A DNA stretch of 64,000 bases from Streptomyces sp. XD-27. Its GTDB lineage: Bacteria > Actinomycetota > Actinomycetes > Streptomycetales > Streptomycetaceae. Made by a program: the position numbers and the translations under genes. Of this stretch, positions 42,403 through 50,624 are shown piece after piece; within the stretch, counting starts at the first letter, position 1, and every line of letters starts with the position of its first letter. The stretch is from positions 1,426,001-1,490,000 of the forward strand of contig NZ_CP130713.1 of assembly GCF_030553055.1 (NCBI RefSeq), given 5' to 3'. The notes beneath the pieces are model-generated. The model was not told the origin of the DNA. It worked only from the letters and a program-made list of their open reading frames with translations, and made no database searches.

Positions 42403-43152
42403 ATGACCACCTTCGCCCCCGACTCACTCGCCCTGAACCGCAAGCTCCCGCTCTGGTACCAGGTCTCGCAGTCGCTGCGCGCCTCGATACTGGGCCGCCG
42501 CCCGGACGAGCCGCTGCGGCTGCCGACCGAGGACCGGCTCGCCGAGCACTACGGGGTGAGCGTGCTCACCATGCGGCAGGCGCTGAAGGAGCTGGAGGCG
42601 GAGGGGCTGATCAGCCGGCACCGGCGGCGGGGCACGTTCATCGAGCCGAACGCCCGGCGCGGCGCGCCGGTGCGGCTCCTCGGCTCGGTGGACGCGATCG
42701 TGGCGCAGCAGTCGGGCGACCGCACGGTGGTGCTGGGGTACGGCCCGGAGCCGGTCCCCGCCGAACTGGCCGAGCACTTCCCCGACCTGACGGAGGCCAT
42801 GGCCTACCGGCGGCTGCGCTCGGACGGGCAGAGCGGTGAGCCGACCAACTGGGCGGAGAACCTGGTCCGTCCCGAACTCGCCGAGCGCATCGACCTGGCC
42901 GACCTCGCCCGTTGGCCGATGACGAAGGTGCTGCGGGACGCGGTGGGGGTGCGGATCAGCCGGATCACGGACACCGTGGAGGCGCGGCTGGCGGATCCGG
43001 AGACGGCGCGGTTGCTGGACGTCCCGCTGCTCAGCCCGATCCTGCACTACACGGGGGTGACGTACGACGAGGACGGGCGGGTGGTGGACGTGGCCCGGAT
43101 CCGGTACCGGGGGGACCGGTTCTCCTTCACCGTGACGGTCGACGCGCACTGA
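42403..43152 (+). CDS. GntR-family (HutC/UTRA-type) transcriptional regulator
   Basis: A 249-residue regulator with an N-terminal winged helix (LPTEDRLAEHYGVSVLTMRQALKELEAEGLISRHRRRGTFIE) and a C-terminal UTRA ligand domain ending in RIRYRGDRFSFTVTVD. It follows hmgA by 21 nt on the same strand, so it is probably co-transcribed and may respond to an intermediate of tyrosine breakdown. Phenylalanine/tyrosine catabolism regulators in this family have been reported, but the ligand here is unknown. ATG 42403 has GGAGG upstream. Confidence 0.85.
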   Translation: MTTFAPDSLALNRKLPLWYQVSQSLRASILGRRPDEPLRLPTEDRLAEHYGVSVLTMRQALKELEAEGLISRHRRRGTFIEPNARRGAPVRLLGSVDAIVAQQSGDRTVVLGYGPEPVPAELAEHFPDLTEAMAYRRLRSDGQSGEPTNWAENLVRPELAERIDLADLARWPMTKVLRDAVGVRISRITDTVEARLADPETARLLDVPLLSPILHYTGVTYDEDGRVVDVARIRYRGDRFSFTVTVDAH

Positions 43153-43174
43153 TGTCTCCAGGCCCATCGATACC

Positions 43175-44407
43175 ATGCGCCGCGTGACAGGGAACCCACC
43201 GCTGCTGGCCGATCTCATGCCCTGGTCCGTCGCGCCCCTGCGGCTCGGGCGCGCGTGGGTCATGGGGCCCGACGCCGCGTCGCTGCGTCGGCGGTGGGAC
43301 CGGCTGATGGCCGCCGAGGGGGCCGGGCGCGCGGCCCTGTTCCGGCCGAGTCGGGCCCGTACGCCGCACATCGCCGTCCCCCAACTGCCGGGGCAGCGCA
43401 CGTCCACGGTCCCGCTGGCGGTCGAGGACGGCCGGTGCCCGGAGCCGGTGCGGGTCGCGCACGGGCCGTTCGACCGGCTGTGGCTGATACCGGATCACCG
43501 GCTGATCGACGCGGCCCGGCCGGAGCTGTGGCGGGTCGCCGACGCGCACCAGGTGTTCGCCGTCGAGACGGGTGCCGCCACCGGCGGCGACGGCGGCGGG
43601 TCGCCGGCGCCGGGGCTGTCCTTCTCCGCGCTGCTGCCCGACGGCCATGCCCCCGCCGGCCGCGCCGGGCGGATCCGCCCGCTGTACCGGCGCCCCGGCG
43701 GCCGTGAGCCCAATCTGGCACCCGGGCTGCTGGACCTTCTCGGCCGGGAGTCGGGCCGCCTGGTCACCGCCGAGGAGGTCCTCGCGTGGATCGCCGCGGT
43801 CGCCGGACCCACACGAGGCGCCCCGGGGTGCGCCGTCCCGCTCACCGCCGATCCCGGGATGTGGGAGTCGGGGGTGGCGCTGGGCCGGCGGGTGCTGTGG
43901 CTGTACACCCGGGGCCACGGCGGTGAGCGGCCGCGGCTGCCGGGCGGTCGGCGGCCATACGTACGGGCGGCGCTTCCGGCCCGGCCGCTCCCCGGCGACC
44001 TGGCCTACGACCCCGAGGAGCGGATGCTGCGCATGGGGACCGGCCGCATCGGGCCGGTGGCGCACGACGCGTGGGAGGTCCACGCGAGCGGTGCGCGGGT
44101 GCTGGAGACCTGGTTCGAGCGGCGCACCCGGCCCGCCGAGCCGGACACGCTGGAGGCGATCGGCCCGCCGGGATGGCCCCAGGAATGGACCTCGGAGCTG
44201 CTGGAGCTGATCACCGTGGTGACGCTGCTGGCCGAACTGGCCCCGCGGCGGCGCGAGCTGGTCGAGCGGCTCGCGGCCGGGCCGCGGTTGAGTGCGTCGG
44301 AACTCCGGGCGGCGGGGGTGCTGCCGGTCCCGCACCGGGCCCGGCAGCCCGCATCCGTGCTGGACCATCACGAGGAGGGCCCGGGCGGGCAGTTCGCGCT
44401 GCTGTGA
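43175..44407 (+). CDS. Solitary type ISP restriction-enzyme specificity (Type_ISP_C) domain protein
   Basis: A 410-residue protein that matches the C-terminal specificity region of type ISP restriction-modification enzymes as annotated in many Streptomyces. Signature stretches are LADLMPWSVAPLRLGRAWV, RIRPLYRRPGG, GGRRPYVRAALPARPLP and TSELLELITVVTLL. The nuclease, translocase and methyltransferase domains of the full enzyme (about 1500 residues) are absent from the gene and from its neighbours. A retained stand-alone role in DNA recognition is possible, but nothing here shows it. Start ATG 43175; GTG 43184 is possible. Confidence 0.7.
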   Translation: MRRVTGNPPLLADLMPWSVAPLRLGRAWVMGPDAASLRRRWDRLMAAEGAGRAALFRPSRARTPHIAVPQLPGQRTSTVPLAVEDGRCPEPVRVAHGPFDRLWLIPDHRLIDAARPELWRVADAHQVFAVETGAATGGDGGGSPAPGLSFSALLPDGHAPAGRAGRIRPLYRRPGGREPNLAPGLLDLLGRESGRLVTAEEVLAWIAAVAGPTRGAPGCAVPLTADPGMWESGVALGRRVLWLYTRGHGGERPRLPGGRRPYVRAALPARPLPGDLAYDPEERMLRMGTGRIGPVAHDAWEVHASGARVLETWFERRTRPAEPDTLEAIGPPGWPQEWTSELLELITVVTLLAELAPRRRELVERLAAGPRLSASELRAAGVLPVPHRARQPASVLDHHEEGPGGQFALL

Positions 44408-44542
44408 CGCCGCCGCCTCCCCGAAGGGCTTACCCGAGCGCGGAGGCGGCCGCCTCGGCGAGGGGACCGGCTGGGAGCGGAACCGGCTTCCCCTGTGCCC
44501 AGGACGGGTCGGCGGATGCCGGCGGGGTCGGCCCCGCCGGGT

Positions 44543-44806
44543 TCAGCCGCGGTTGCCGAACAGGGAACGCCGCAGCCGCCGCAGCGGGGCGAACAGCGAG
44601 ACCCTGGCGCTCCGGCTCTCCGTCCTGCGCACATGGTCGCGGGCGGTGAGCTCCTGCATCAGCACCGTGGCGCCTTCCGCCGTCTGCCGCGGCACGGCAG
44701 GACCGCCGAGCACGGCGAGATGGCGGTCCAGGCGCGCACTTGACGCACCGTTTCCGCAGTTGATGGCAGGCACCCGTGGCCTGCTGCGAACCGTTATCTG
44801 ATCCAT
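44543..44806 (-). CDS. Small conserved Streptomyces protein of unknown function
   Basis: An 87-residue basic protein beginning MDQITVRSRPRVPAINCGNG and ending in an arginine-rich helix (LFAPLRRLRRSLFGNRG). I recall closely similar small proteins in other Streptomyces, which supports a real gene, but no function is known. ATG 44806 follows GGTGGGGAG; the frame could extend further upstream to 44872, but that part is less conserved-looking. A perfect gaggcggccgcctc palindrome at 44443-44456 lies beyond the stop. Confidence 0.65.
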   Translation of the reverse strand: MDQITVRSRPRVPAINCGNGASSARLDRHLAVLGGPAVPRQTAEGATVLMQELTARDHVRRTESRSARVSLFAPLRRLRRSLFGNRG

Positions 44807-44947
44807 GACACTCCCCACCCGTACGAAGGCACCCGCCCCGGGCAGAGTAACCCTACCTCCCCGAATCGTCACCCGCGCATCCCAGGTGGTGGATTGACCG
44901 CGACGTCAAGGGTGTTGACATACGTAGCACGGACACACGTACCACGA

Positions 44948-44980
44948 AGGAGGCCCCGGTGCCGACGTACGGGGCCTCCT
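44948..44980. terminator. 11-bp stem hairpin beyond the GDSL hydrolase gene
   Basis: Arms aggaggccccg and cggggcctcct with an 11-nt loop. It lies 27 nt past the stop of the leftward GDSL gene. Confidence 0.75.
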
Positions 44981-45006
44981 CACTCATGTGACGGAGTGCA
45001 CCGGGG

Positions 45007-45816
45007 TCAGGCCGCCGCGTCGAACACCGGGAGGTAGGCGCCGGACTGACCGGACGCCGTCGGGTGGTAGGACTCGGTGATGCTGAGCCATTCCAGGCTG
45101 TGCAGCCACGAGTCGCCGGAGCAGATCTCGTGTCCGCCGAACGCCGAGGCGACCCCGGCGAAGGTGAAGCCGTGGTCCGCGGCGCGCTTGGCGGTCACGG
45201 AGTTGAGGTAGTCGGCGGCGTCGTTGATGGCGGCGCGCTTGGTCTCGCTCAGTCCCGCCGCGCAGCTGCCGCCCAGCTTGTAGAAGCGGGGGTAGCCGAG
45301 CACCACGACCTCGGCGTTGGTCGCTTTGGCGCGGATCGCGTCGTACGTGGTGTCGAGCTTGCCCGGCAGCGTGTCGGTCACGTACGTGCGCGCCTTGTTG
45401 ATGCGGTCCAGGCAACCGCTGTCGGAGCTGAGGACACAGGTCGTCATCACGTCGGCGAATCCCGCGTCGTTGCCGCCGATGCTGATGCTGACCAGGCCGG
45501 TACCGCTGCTCAGCGGGCCGAGTTGCTTGGCGACGACGTCGTCGGTGCGGGCGCCGGAGCAGGCGGTGAAGTGGAAGCCGGCCGGGGCGTGGGCGTTGGC
45601 CCAGAGCACGGGGTACGCCTTGGTGCTGCGCCGGCAGTCGCCGCTGGCGCTGTCGTAGCTGCCCGCACCGACGCCGGACGAGTAGGAGTCACCGAGCGCG
45701 ACGTAGACGGGTCCCGCCGCCGTCTCCGACGCGTGTGCCGCGGTCGAGCCGGTGAGGGCGAGGACGGAGCCGAGGATGAGGGAACACGCGGTGGCCATGA
45801 AGCGGGGCAGTTTCAT
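45007..45816 (-). CDS. Secreted SGNH/GDSL lipase/esterase
   Basis: A 269-residue exported esterase. A signal peptide ends near AAHASET (about 31). Block I GDSYSSGVG carries the nucleophile Ser, ISIGGNDAGF is block III with its Gly and Asn oxyanion residues, and ESYHPTASGQ is block V with the catalytic His and nearby acid. Six cysteines (such as SGDCRRS, TACSGA, TTCVLSSDSGCLD, GGSCAAG and EICSGD) suggest disulphides, as in the S. scabies esterase and S. rimosus lipase. GGGAGG lies five bases before ATG 45816. It is divergent from a subtilisin gene, with a dyad in the gap. Confidence 0.9.
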   Translation of the reverse strand: MKLPRFMATACSLILGSVLALTGSTAAHASETAAGPVYVALGDSYSSGVGAGSYDSASGDCRRSTKAYPVLWANAHAPAGFHFTACSGARTDDVVAKQLGPLSSGTGLVSISIGGNDAGFADVMTTCVLSSDSGCLDRINKARTYVTDTLPGKLDTTYDAIRAKATNAEVVVLGYPRFYKLGGSCAAGLSETKRAAINDAADYLNSVTAKRAADHGFTFAGVASAFGGHEICSGDSWLHSLEWLSITESYHPTASGQSGAYLPVFDAAA

Positions 45817-45863
45817 CGAACCTCCCTGAGCTGGATCTCCGCTGTCTCCGTTCATTGCGGATT

Positions 45864-45883
45864 GATGACATGGATATGTCATC
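45864..45883. promoter_or_regulatory. Inverted repeat gatgacat-N4-atgtcatc
   Basis: Perfect 8-bp arms with a GGAT spacer between the divergent GDSL hydrolase and subtilisin genes, 48 nt before the GDSL start. It could serve as an operator for one or both. Confidence 0.5.
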
Positions 45884-46035
45884 CCGCAGATCCCTTTGTT
45901 CTATGCGCATCGACGGGGAAACTTTGAACTTGAACGAGGTCGGGTCCACCGGCCTCCGACATGCGCACGCTCCGTGCGCAGCCCCCCACTTGCGCGCGCA
46001 CCACGGCGCGCCACCGATGAGGAGGACCCCTCGCG

Positions 46036-47292
46036 ATGGCAGTGATGCGTACCACCACGGGCACCACCGGCACCACTGGCACCACGCGCACCACTCACCC
46101 CACACGGAAGCTGTCGGCGGCGCTCGTCGCCGCGGCGGCCGCCACCGTCCTCGGCACGGTCACCGCGCTCCCCGCGGACGCGGCACCCGCGGAAGGCGTC
46201 GTCATCGGCGCCGACTCCCCCGACGCGGTCAAGGGCAGCTACATCGTCACGCTGGACGGCAGCGCCGGCCTCAAGGCCGCCTCGACCGAAGGAAAGAGCC
46301 TGATATCCGGGTACGGCGGCAAGGTGGAGCGCACGTACCGGGCCGCGCTGAACGGCTACGCGGTCAGACTGACGGAGCGCCAGGCACGCAGACTCGCCGC
46401 CGACCCGGCGGTCGACCAGGTGATCCAGGACACCCGGGTCTCGATCGACGCGACCCAGACCAACCCGCCGTCCTGGGGCCTGGACCGGATCGACCAGACC
46501 AGCCTGCCGCTGGACAGCAGGTACACCTACCCGGACAGCGCGGGCAGCGGCGCGACCGTCTACGTCATCGACACCGGCGTCCGCGTCAGCCACAGCGACT
46601 TCGGCGGCCGGGCCGTCAACGGCTACGACGCCGTGGACAACGACAACGTCGCCCAGGACGGCAACGGCCACGGCACGCACGTCGCCTCGACCTCCGCCGG
46701 CACCGCCTACGGCGTCGCCAAGAAGGCGAAGATCGTCGCCGTACGGGTGCTGAACAACAGCGGTTCGGGCACCACGGCCCAGGTCGTCGCGGGCATCGAC
46801 TGGGTCACCCGGAACCACAGCGGCCCGTCCGTGGCCAACATGTCCCTGGGCGGCGGCGCCAGCACCGCCCTCGACAACGCGGTCAAGAACTCCATCGCCA
46901 GCGGTGTCACCTACGCGGTGGCCGCCGGCAATTCGGGAGCGGACGCGAACAACTACTCCCCCGCCCGCGTCCCCGAAGCCCTCACCGTCGGCGCCACCAC
47001 CAGCACCGACGCCCGCGCCGGCTACTCCAACTACGGCTCGCGGCTGGACATCTTCGCCCCCGGCTCCGGCATCACGGCGGCCTGGCGCACCTCGGACACG
47101 GCGACCAACACCATCTCCGGCACCTCGATGGCCACCCCGCACGTCGCGGGCGCGGCCGCCGTGTACCTGTCCGGGCACACCGGCGCCAGCCCCGCCCAGG
47201 TGGCCTCGGCGCTGGTGAACGGCGCGACGTCGGGCAAGGTCACCAGCCCCGGCACGGGCTCGCCCAACAAGCTCCTCAAGATCGTGCAGTGA
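46036..47292 (+). CDS. Secreted subtilisin-family (S8, proteinase-K-like) serine protease
   Basis: A 418-residue preproprotease. The N-terminus has a TGTTGTT low-complexity run before a signal peptide (about 24-50), then an I9 inhibitor propeptide (SYIVTLDG to VIQDTRVS) and the S8 domain with catalytic Asp in VYVIDTGVR, His in DGNGHGTHVAS, Asn in AAGNSG and Ser in ISGTSMATPHVAG. The sequence is of the proteinase K subgroup. GGAGG is ten bases before ATG 46036. A 42-bp perfect palindrome lies downstream. It is divergent from the GDSL hydrolase. Confidence 0.92.
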   Translation: MAVMRTTTGTTGTTGTTRTTHPTRKLSAALVAAAAATVLGTVTALPADAAPAEGVVIGADSPDAVKGSYIVTLDGSAGLKAASTEGKSLISGYGGKVERTYRAALNGYAVRLTERQARRLAADPAVDQVIQDTRVSIDATQTNPPSWGLDRIDQTSLPLDSRYTYPDSAGSGATVYVIDTGVRVSHSDFGGRAVNGYDAVDNDNVAQDGNGHGTHVASTSAGTAYGVAKKAKIVAVRVLNNSGSGTTAQVVAGIDWVTRNHSGPSVANMSLGGGASTALDNAVKNSIASGVTYAVAAGNSGADANNYSPARVPEALTVGATTSTDARAGYSNYGSRLDIFAPGSGITAAWRTSDTATNTISGTSMATPHVAGAAAVYLSGHTGASPAQVASALVNGATSGKVTSPGTGSPNKLLKIVQ

Positions 47293-47348
47293 TCGTCCCG
47301 TAGTCGTGCAGTAACGGTTCACCAGGTGGCCTGAGCGGCTGCCCGAGC

Positions 47349-47390
47349 GGGCCGTACGGAGCAGTGGGCGCCCACTGCTCCGTACGGCCC
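47349..47390. terminator. 42-bp perfect palindrome after the subtilisin gene
   Basis: Two exact 21-base arms with no loop, beginning gggccgtacggagcag and ending ctgctccgtacggccc. It is 57 nt after the stop and would form a very stable hairpin in RNA. Confidence 0.85.
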
Positions 47391-47435
47391 CCGGGACCGT
47401 AAAAAGATGTACGCGAACGGACCGGTTGCCGGATC

Positions 47436-48533
47436 ATGGCGTGCATGTGCCCCGAGAAGTCCCTGCCGATCCGGCTGAACATGGATGACAGCGATTCGCC
47501 GTCGGATGTCGTCGACGCCCTGTTCCTGGGCCGGTTCACCACCGGCGAGCAGCCGTTCGCCCGCAGCCACTCGGTGGACCGGGTGCGGTCCGGCGCCAGC
47601 CTGCTGCCGCCCGGTGCGGCGGTGCTGCGCTCGGCACGGGACGACGACCGCAGCGCGACCCTCGCGGAGGGCGACGGCTGGACAGTGCTGGTCTCGCGGT
47701 GGAACCGCGGTGCGGACGTGACCGTGACCGCGGTCGCCGAGGAGCTGGCCGAGCGGGTGCTGCGGCAGGCGGTGGACGGCGCCGAGGACGAGCCGGAGCC
47801 GCAGCCCGAGAACGTCACCATGGGCTTCTGGTACGTCTCGCCGCGCCGCGGCCCGTACCGCACCACCCGGCAGATCTCCGCCGGCACCTGGGAGGAGATC
47901 CGCGGCAACTACACGGCGCCGGTCGCGGGGGCCATGGACACGCTGATGCAGGTCACCCCGGACGACATCGCGGGCCGGCTGCTGCTCCTGCACGGGCCGC
48001 CCGGCACCGGCAAGACCTCCGCGCTGCGCACCCTGGCCCGCTCCTGGCGGGACTGGTGCCAGGTGGACTGCGTGCTGGATCCGGAGCGGCTGTTCAACGA
48101 CGTCGGCTATCTGATGGACATCGCCATCGGCGAGGACGAGGGCACCGGCGGCGGGCGCTGGCGGCTGCTGCTCCTGGAGGACTGCGACGAGCTGATCCGG
48201 GGCGAGGCCCGGCACGCCGCGGGACAGGCGCTGTCCCGGCTGCTCAACCTCACCGACGGGCTGCTGGGGCAGGGGCGCAACGTGCTGGTGGGCGTGACCA
48301 CCAACGAGGACCTGGAGCGGCTGCACCCGGCCGTGGTGCGGCCGGGCCGCTGCCTGGCCCGGATCGAGGTGGGCGCCCTCACCCGGGCGGAGGCGGTGCG
48401 CTGGCTCGGCCGTGCGGACGGGGTCGGCCGTGACGGGGCGACGCTGGCCGAGTTGTTCGCGCTGCGCAGGGGCGCGGGCCCGGCGTCGGTGCCGTCCCAG
48501 TCCGGGCAGGCGGACGCCGGACTCTACCTGTGA
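47436..48533 (+). CDS. DUF5925 / AAA-family ATPase
   Basis: A 365-residue ATPase. The N-terminal half (LDDSDSPSDVVDALFLGRF-like start) corresponds to DUF5925, followed by an AAA domain with Walker A LLLLHGPPGTGKTSALRTL, Walker B LLLLEDCDELI, sensor-1 VGVTTNEDL and an arginine-finger region HPAVVRPGRC. It belongs to a group conserved in Streptomyces and related to AAA proteins such as those remodelling protein complexes; its target is unknown. Start ATG 47436 lacks a strong ribosome site, and in-frame ATG codons at 47445 and 47481 are possible. Tandem 23-bp repeats follow the stop. Confidence 0.82.
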   Translation: MACMCPEKSLPIRLNMDDSDSPSDVVDALFLGRFTTGEQPFARSHSVDRVRSGASLLPPGAAVLRSARDDDRSATLAEGDGWTVLVSRWNRGADVTVTAVAEELAERVLRQAVDGAEDEPEPQPENVTMGFWYVSPRRGPYRTTRQISAGTWEEIRGNYTAPVAGAMDTLMQVTPDDIAGRLLLLHGPPGTGKTSALRTLARSWRDWCQVDCVLDPERLFNDVGYLMDIAIGEDEGTGGGRWRLLLLEDCDELIRGEARHAAGQALSRLLNLTDGLLGQGRNVLVGVTTNEDLERLHPAVVRPGRCLARIEVGALTRAEAVRWLGRADGVGRDGATLAELFALRRGAGPASVPSQSGQADAGLYL

Positions 48534-48547
48534 GCACACCCGGTCGC

Positions 48548-48663
48548 GGGCCCGCCCGCTCGCGGTACGGCGACGGGCCCGCACGCGGTACGGCGGCGGG
48601 CCCGCACGCGGTACGGCGGCGGGCCCGCACGCGGTACGGCGGCGGGCCCGTAAGCGCAACGGC
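48548..48663. repeat. 23-bp tandem repeats (gggcccgcacgcggtacggcggc-type unit)
   Basis: A 27-bp variant unit starts at 48548, three near-identical 23-bp units start at 48575, 48598 and 48621, and a degenerate partial unit starts at 48644. Each begins with the palindrome gggccc. The array lies between the AAA ATPase stop and the next gene. Confidence 0.85.
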
Positions 48664-48746
48664 GTAGCCCGGCGTGCGGAACGCGGCCGCCCTGTACAGG
48701 CTGCTCCTGACCGACCCTCCGGTGATCACCGAACAGGAGCCGCACC

Positions 48747-49349
48747 ATGCGCGCACGTCCTCTGGCCGCCCTGCTCACGCTGCCCGCACTCGTCGCGGTG
48801 GCCCTCGCCGCGGGCCCGGCCGTCCCCGCCTCGGACGACCCGCACCGCTCCGGCGGGCACCACTCCGACGACTTCTTGCGCGACCTGGCCGTGGCGAAGA
48901 AGGCAACCGCCCGGTTCCGCGACGAGAAGAAGGCCATCGCCGCGGGCTACAAGCACACCGACATCTGCATCAAGTCGGACGAGGGCGCGATGGGCTACCA
49001 CTACGTCAAGGACGCGTACATCGGCTCCGTCGATCCGGCGAAGCCCGCCATGCTCGTCTACCTGCCCGCCAAGGACAAGCACGCCAAGCGGAAACTGGGT
49101 GCCGTGGAGTGGGTCGTCTGGGACCGGGACGACAACGTCAACACCGACGAGGACCGTCCGCGCATCCTGGGCCGCGGGCTGGACGGCCCGATGCCCGGCC
49201 ACAACCCCGCCATGCCGGTCCACTACGACCTGCACGCCTGGATCTGGCACAAGAACCCCAACGGCATGACGGCGATGTGGCACCCGAAGGTGCACTGCCC
49301 GAAGCCCAAGGCCAAGCCCACGAAGCCCGGCAGCACCGGGCACCACTGA
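48747..49349 (+). CDS. Secreted conserved protein of unknown function
   Basis: A 200-residue exported protein. A signal peptide ends near PAVPASDD (about 28). The mature part is rich in His, Lys and Asp and shows ATARFRDEKKAIAAGYKHTDICIKSDEGAMGYHYV, DPAKPAMLVYLP, LGAVEWVVWD and MPVHYDLHAWIWHKNPNG, a pattern I recall from secreted actinobacterial proteins without known function. Two cysteines (ICI and VHCPKP) may pair. Conserved histidines could bind a metal. AGGAG precedes ATG 48747. The upstream tandem repeats separate it from the ATPase gene. Confidence 0.7.
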   Translation: MRARPLAALLTLPALVAVALAAGPAVPASDDPHRSGGHHSDDFLRDLAVAKKATARFRDEKKAIAAGYKHTDICIKSDEGAMGYHYVKDAYIGSVDPAKPAMLVYLPAKDKHAKRKLGAVEWVVWDRDDNVNTDEDRPRILGRGLDGPMPGHNPAMPVHYDLHAWIWHKNPNGMTAMWHPKVHCPKPKAKPTKPGSTGHH

Positions 49350-49368
49350 CCCCCGCGCCCTACCGGCC

Positions 49369-50145
49369 CTACTCGTAGAGGTCCCGCAGCCGCACGGACA
49401 GGCACGTCACACAGCCTTCGAGCTTCTCGAACTCGCTGATGTCCACGAGCACCGGCGTGTAGCCGAGGTCGGTGAACATCCGCGCGCTGCGCGGCGCGCT
49501 CGCGGCCATCAGCAGCCGGCCGCCGTCGAGCAGCACCACATGGGCGCCGGACTCCTCGGGTACGGCCAGGAACCGCGGAAACGCGCCGGGGTCGTCGACG
49601 AGCGGCGGATGGCCGATGACCGTGCCGTCCGGGAGGGCCGTGACCGCCGATTTCAGATGCAGGACCTTGGTGACGGGTACGGCGACGACGCGCGCGCCGA
49701 GCGGTTCGAAGGCCGCGCGCAGTTGCCGTACCCCTTCGGCGTTGGTGCGTCCGCCGCGTCCCACGTAGACCGTGTCGCCGATCTTGAGGATGTCGCCGCC
49801 GTCGAGGGTGCCCGGCTCCCGGATCCGGTTGACCGAGCAGCCCAGCGCGGTCACGGTCGCCTCCGCGTCGGCCGTCTCCGGCCTGCGGGAGTCCGCGCCG
49901 GGGCGGGCGATCAGCGCCACGTTCCGGTACACGACCATGGTGTCCTCGACGAAGACGCCGTCGGGGCAGTCGTCGGCCGGGGGCACCTCGACGGTCTGCC
50001 ATCCGTACGCTTCGAGGGCCGCCACGTACGCCTGCCACTGGCGCAGCGCCAGCGCGGTGTCGACCGGTGTGCGGTCGATGTGCGTGACCAGTCCTTCGGC
50101 GAGTCGCGGACTCGGCCGCCGTATGAGGGCTTTCCTGCTGGTCAT
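49369..50145 (-). CDS. ddaH: Dimethylargininase (DDAH)
   Basis: A 258-residue enzyme of the DDAH branch of the guanidino-group-modifying family. It hydrolyses N-omega-methylated arginines to citrulline and methylamines. Conserved pieces are RRPSPRLAEGL at the start, FVEDTMVV, RIREPGTLDGGDIL (with the substrate-binding Asp and the Gly-Gly), HLKSAVTALPDG with the catalytic His, and EFEKLEGCVTCLSVRL with the catalytic Cys close to the C-terminus. AAGGAG precedes ATG 50145. It is preceded on the same strand by a YtrA-type GntR gene, 38 nt apart, perhaps co-transcribed. Confidence 0.9.
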   Translation of the reverse strand: MTSRKALIRRPSPRLAEGLVTHIDRTPVDTALALRQWQAYVAALEAYGWQTVEVPPADDCPDGVFVEDTMVVYRNVALIARPGADSRRPETADAEATVTALGCSVNRIREPGTLDGGDILKIGDTVYVGRGGRTNAEGVRQLRAAFEPLGARVVAVPVTKVLHLKSAVTALPDGTVIGHPPLVDDPGAFPRFLAVPEESGAHVVLLDGGRLLMAASAPRSARMFTDLGYTPVLVDISEFEKLEGCVTCLSVRLRDLYE

Positions 50146-50183
50146 GGGGCTCCTTGCGCGAGTGTGGGAACAGGTCCGGGGGT

Positions 50184-50561
50184 TCAGTGCTGTTCGTAGA
50201 CCGCCCGCACCGCGTCCGCCGCGGCGGCGAGCGCGGCGTCCCGGTCCAGGCCGAGCCGGTGCGCCCGCTGGGCGTAGGCCGCCGCGGCGTGCGCCGCCTC
50301 GCGCGCGGCGGCGTCACCGGCGGCCGCGACGAAGGTGCCGTGCCGGCCGCGGGTCTCGATCACCCCGTCGCCCTCGAGCGCGCGGTACGCCTTGGCGACC
50401 GTGTTCGCGGCGAGTCCGAGGTCCTCCGCGAAGCCGCGCACGGTCGGCAGCTTGTAGCCCACCGGCAGCGCGCCGGACCGCGCCTGCTCGGCGATCTGCG
50501 CGCGGATCTGCTCGAACGGGGCGGTCGCGGAGTCCGGGTCGACGGTGATGTGCAGGTCCAC
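50184..50561 (-). CDS. GntR-family (YtrA subfamily) transcriptional regulator
   Basis: A 125-residue short GntR regulator. The winged helix is LPTVRGFAEDLGLAANTVAKAYRALEGDGVIETRGRHGTFVA, and the C-terminal tail is only about 50 residues, as in the YtrA group. These usually control transport or stress genes next to them; here dimethylargininase is the adjacent gene on the same strand. GTG 50561 is the start; the GGGAG upstream is somewhat distant. Ligand and target are unknown. Confidence 0.85.
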   Translation of the reverse strand: MDLHITVDPDSATAPFEQIRAQIAEQARSGALPVGYKLPTVRGFAEDLGLAANTVAKAYRALEGDGVIETRGRHGTFVAAAGDAAAREAAHAAAAYAQRAHRLGLDRDAALAAAADAVRAVYEQH

Positions 50562-50624
50562 GGTGGGTACTCCCGGGAGGTGTGCGGGGTGGTCATGCCC
50601 ATTGTGCCGCCGGTCACCCCGCGC

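Noticed and set aside
44443..44456. gaggcggccgcctc palindrome as a regulatory site
   Set aside because: Such GC-only palindromes are common by chance in this base composition, and no gene is placed to use it.
48548..48663. Possible CRISPR array
   Set aside because: Units are directly contiguous without spacers, and no cas genes are near.
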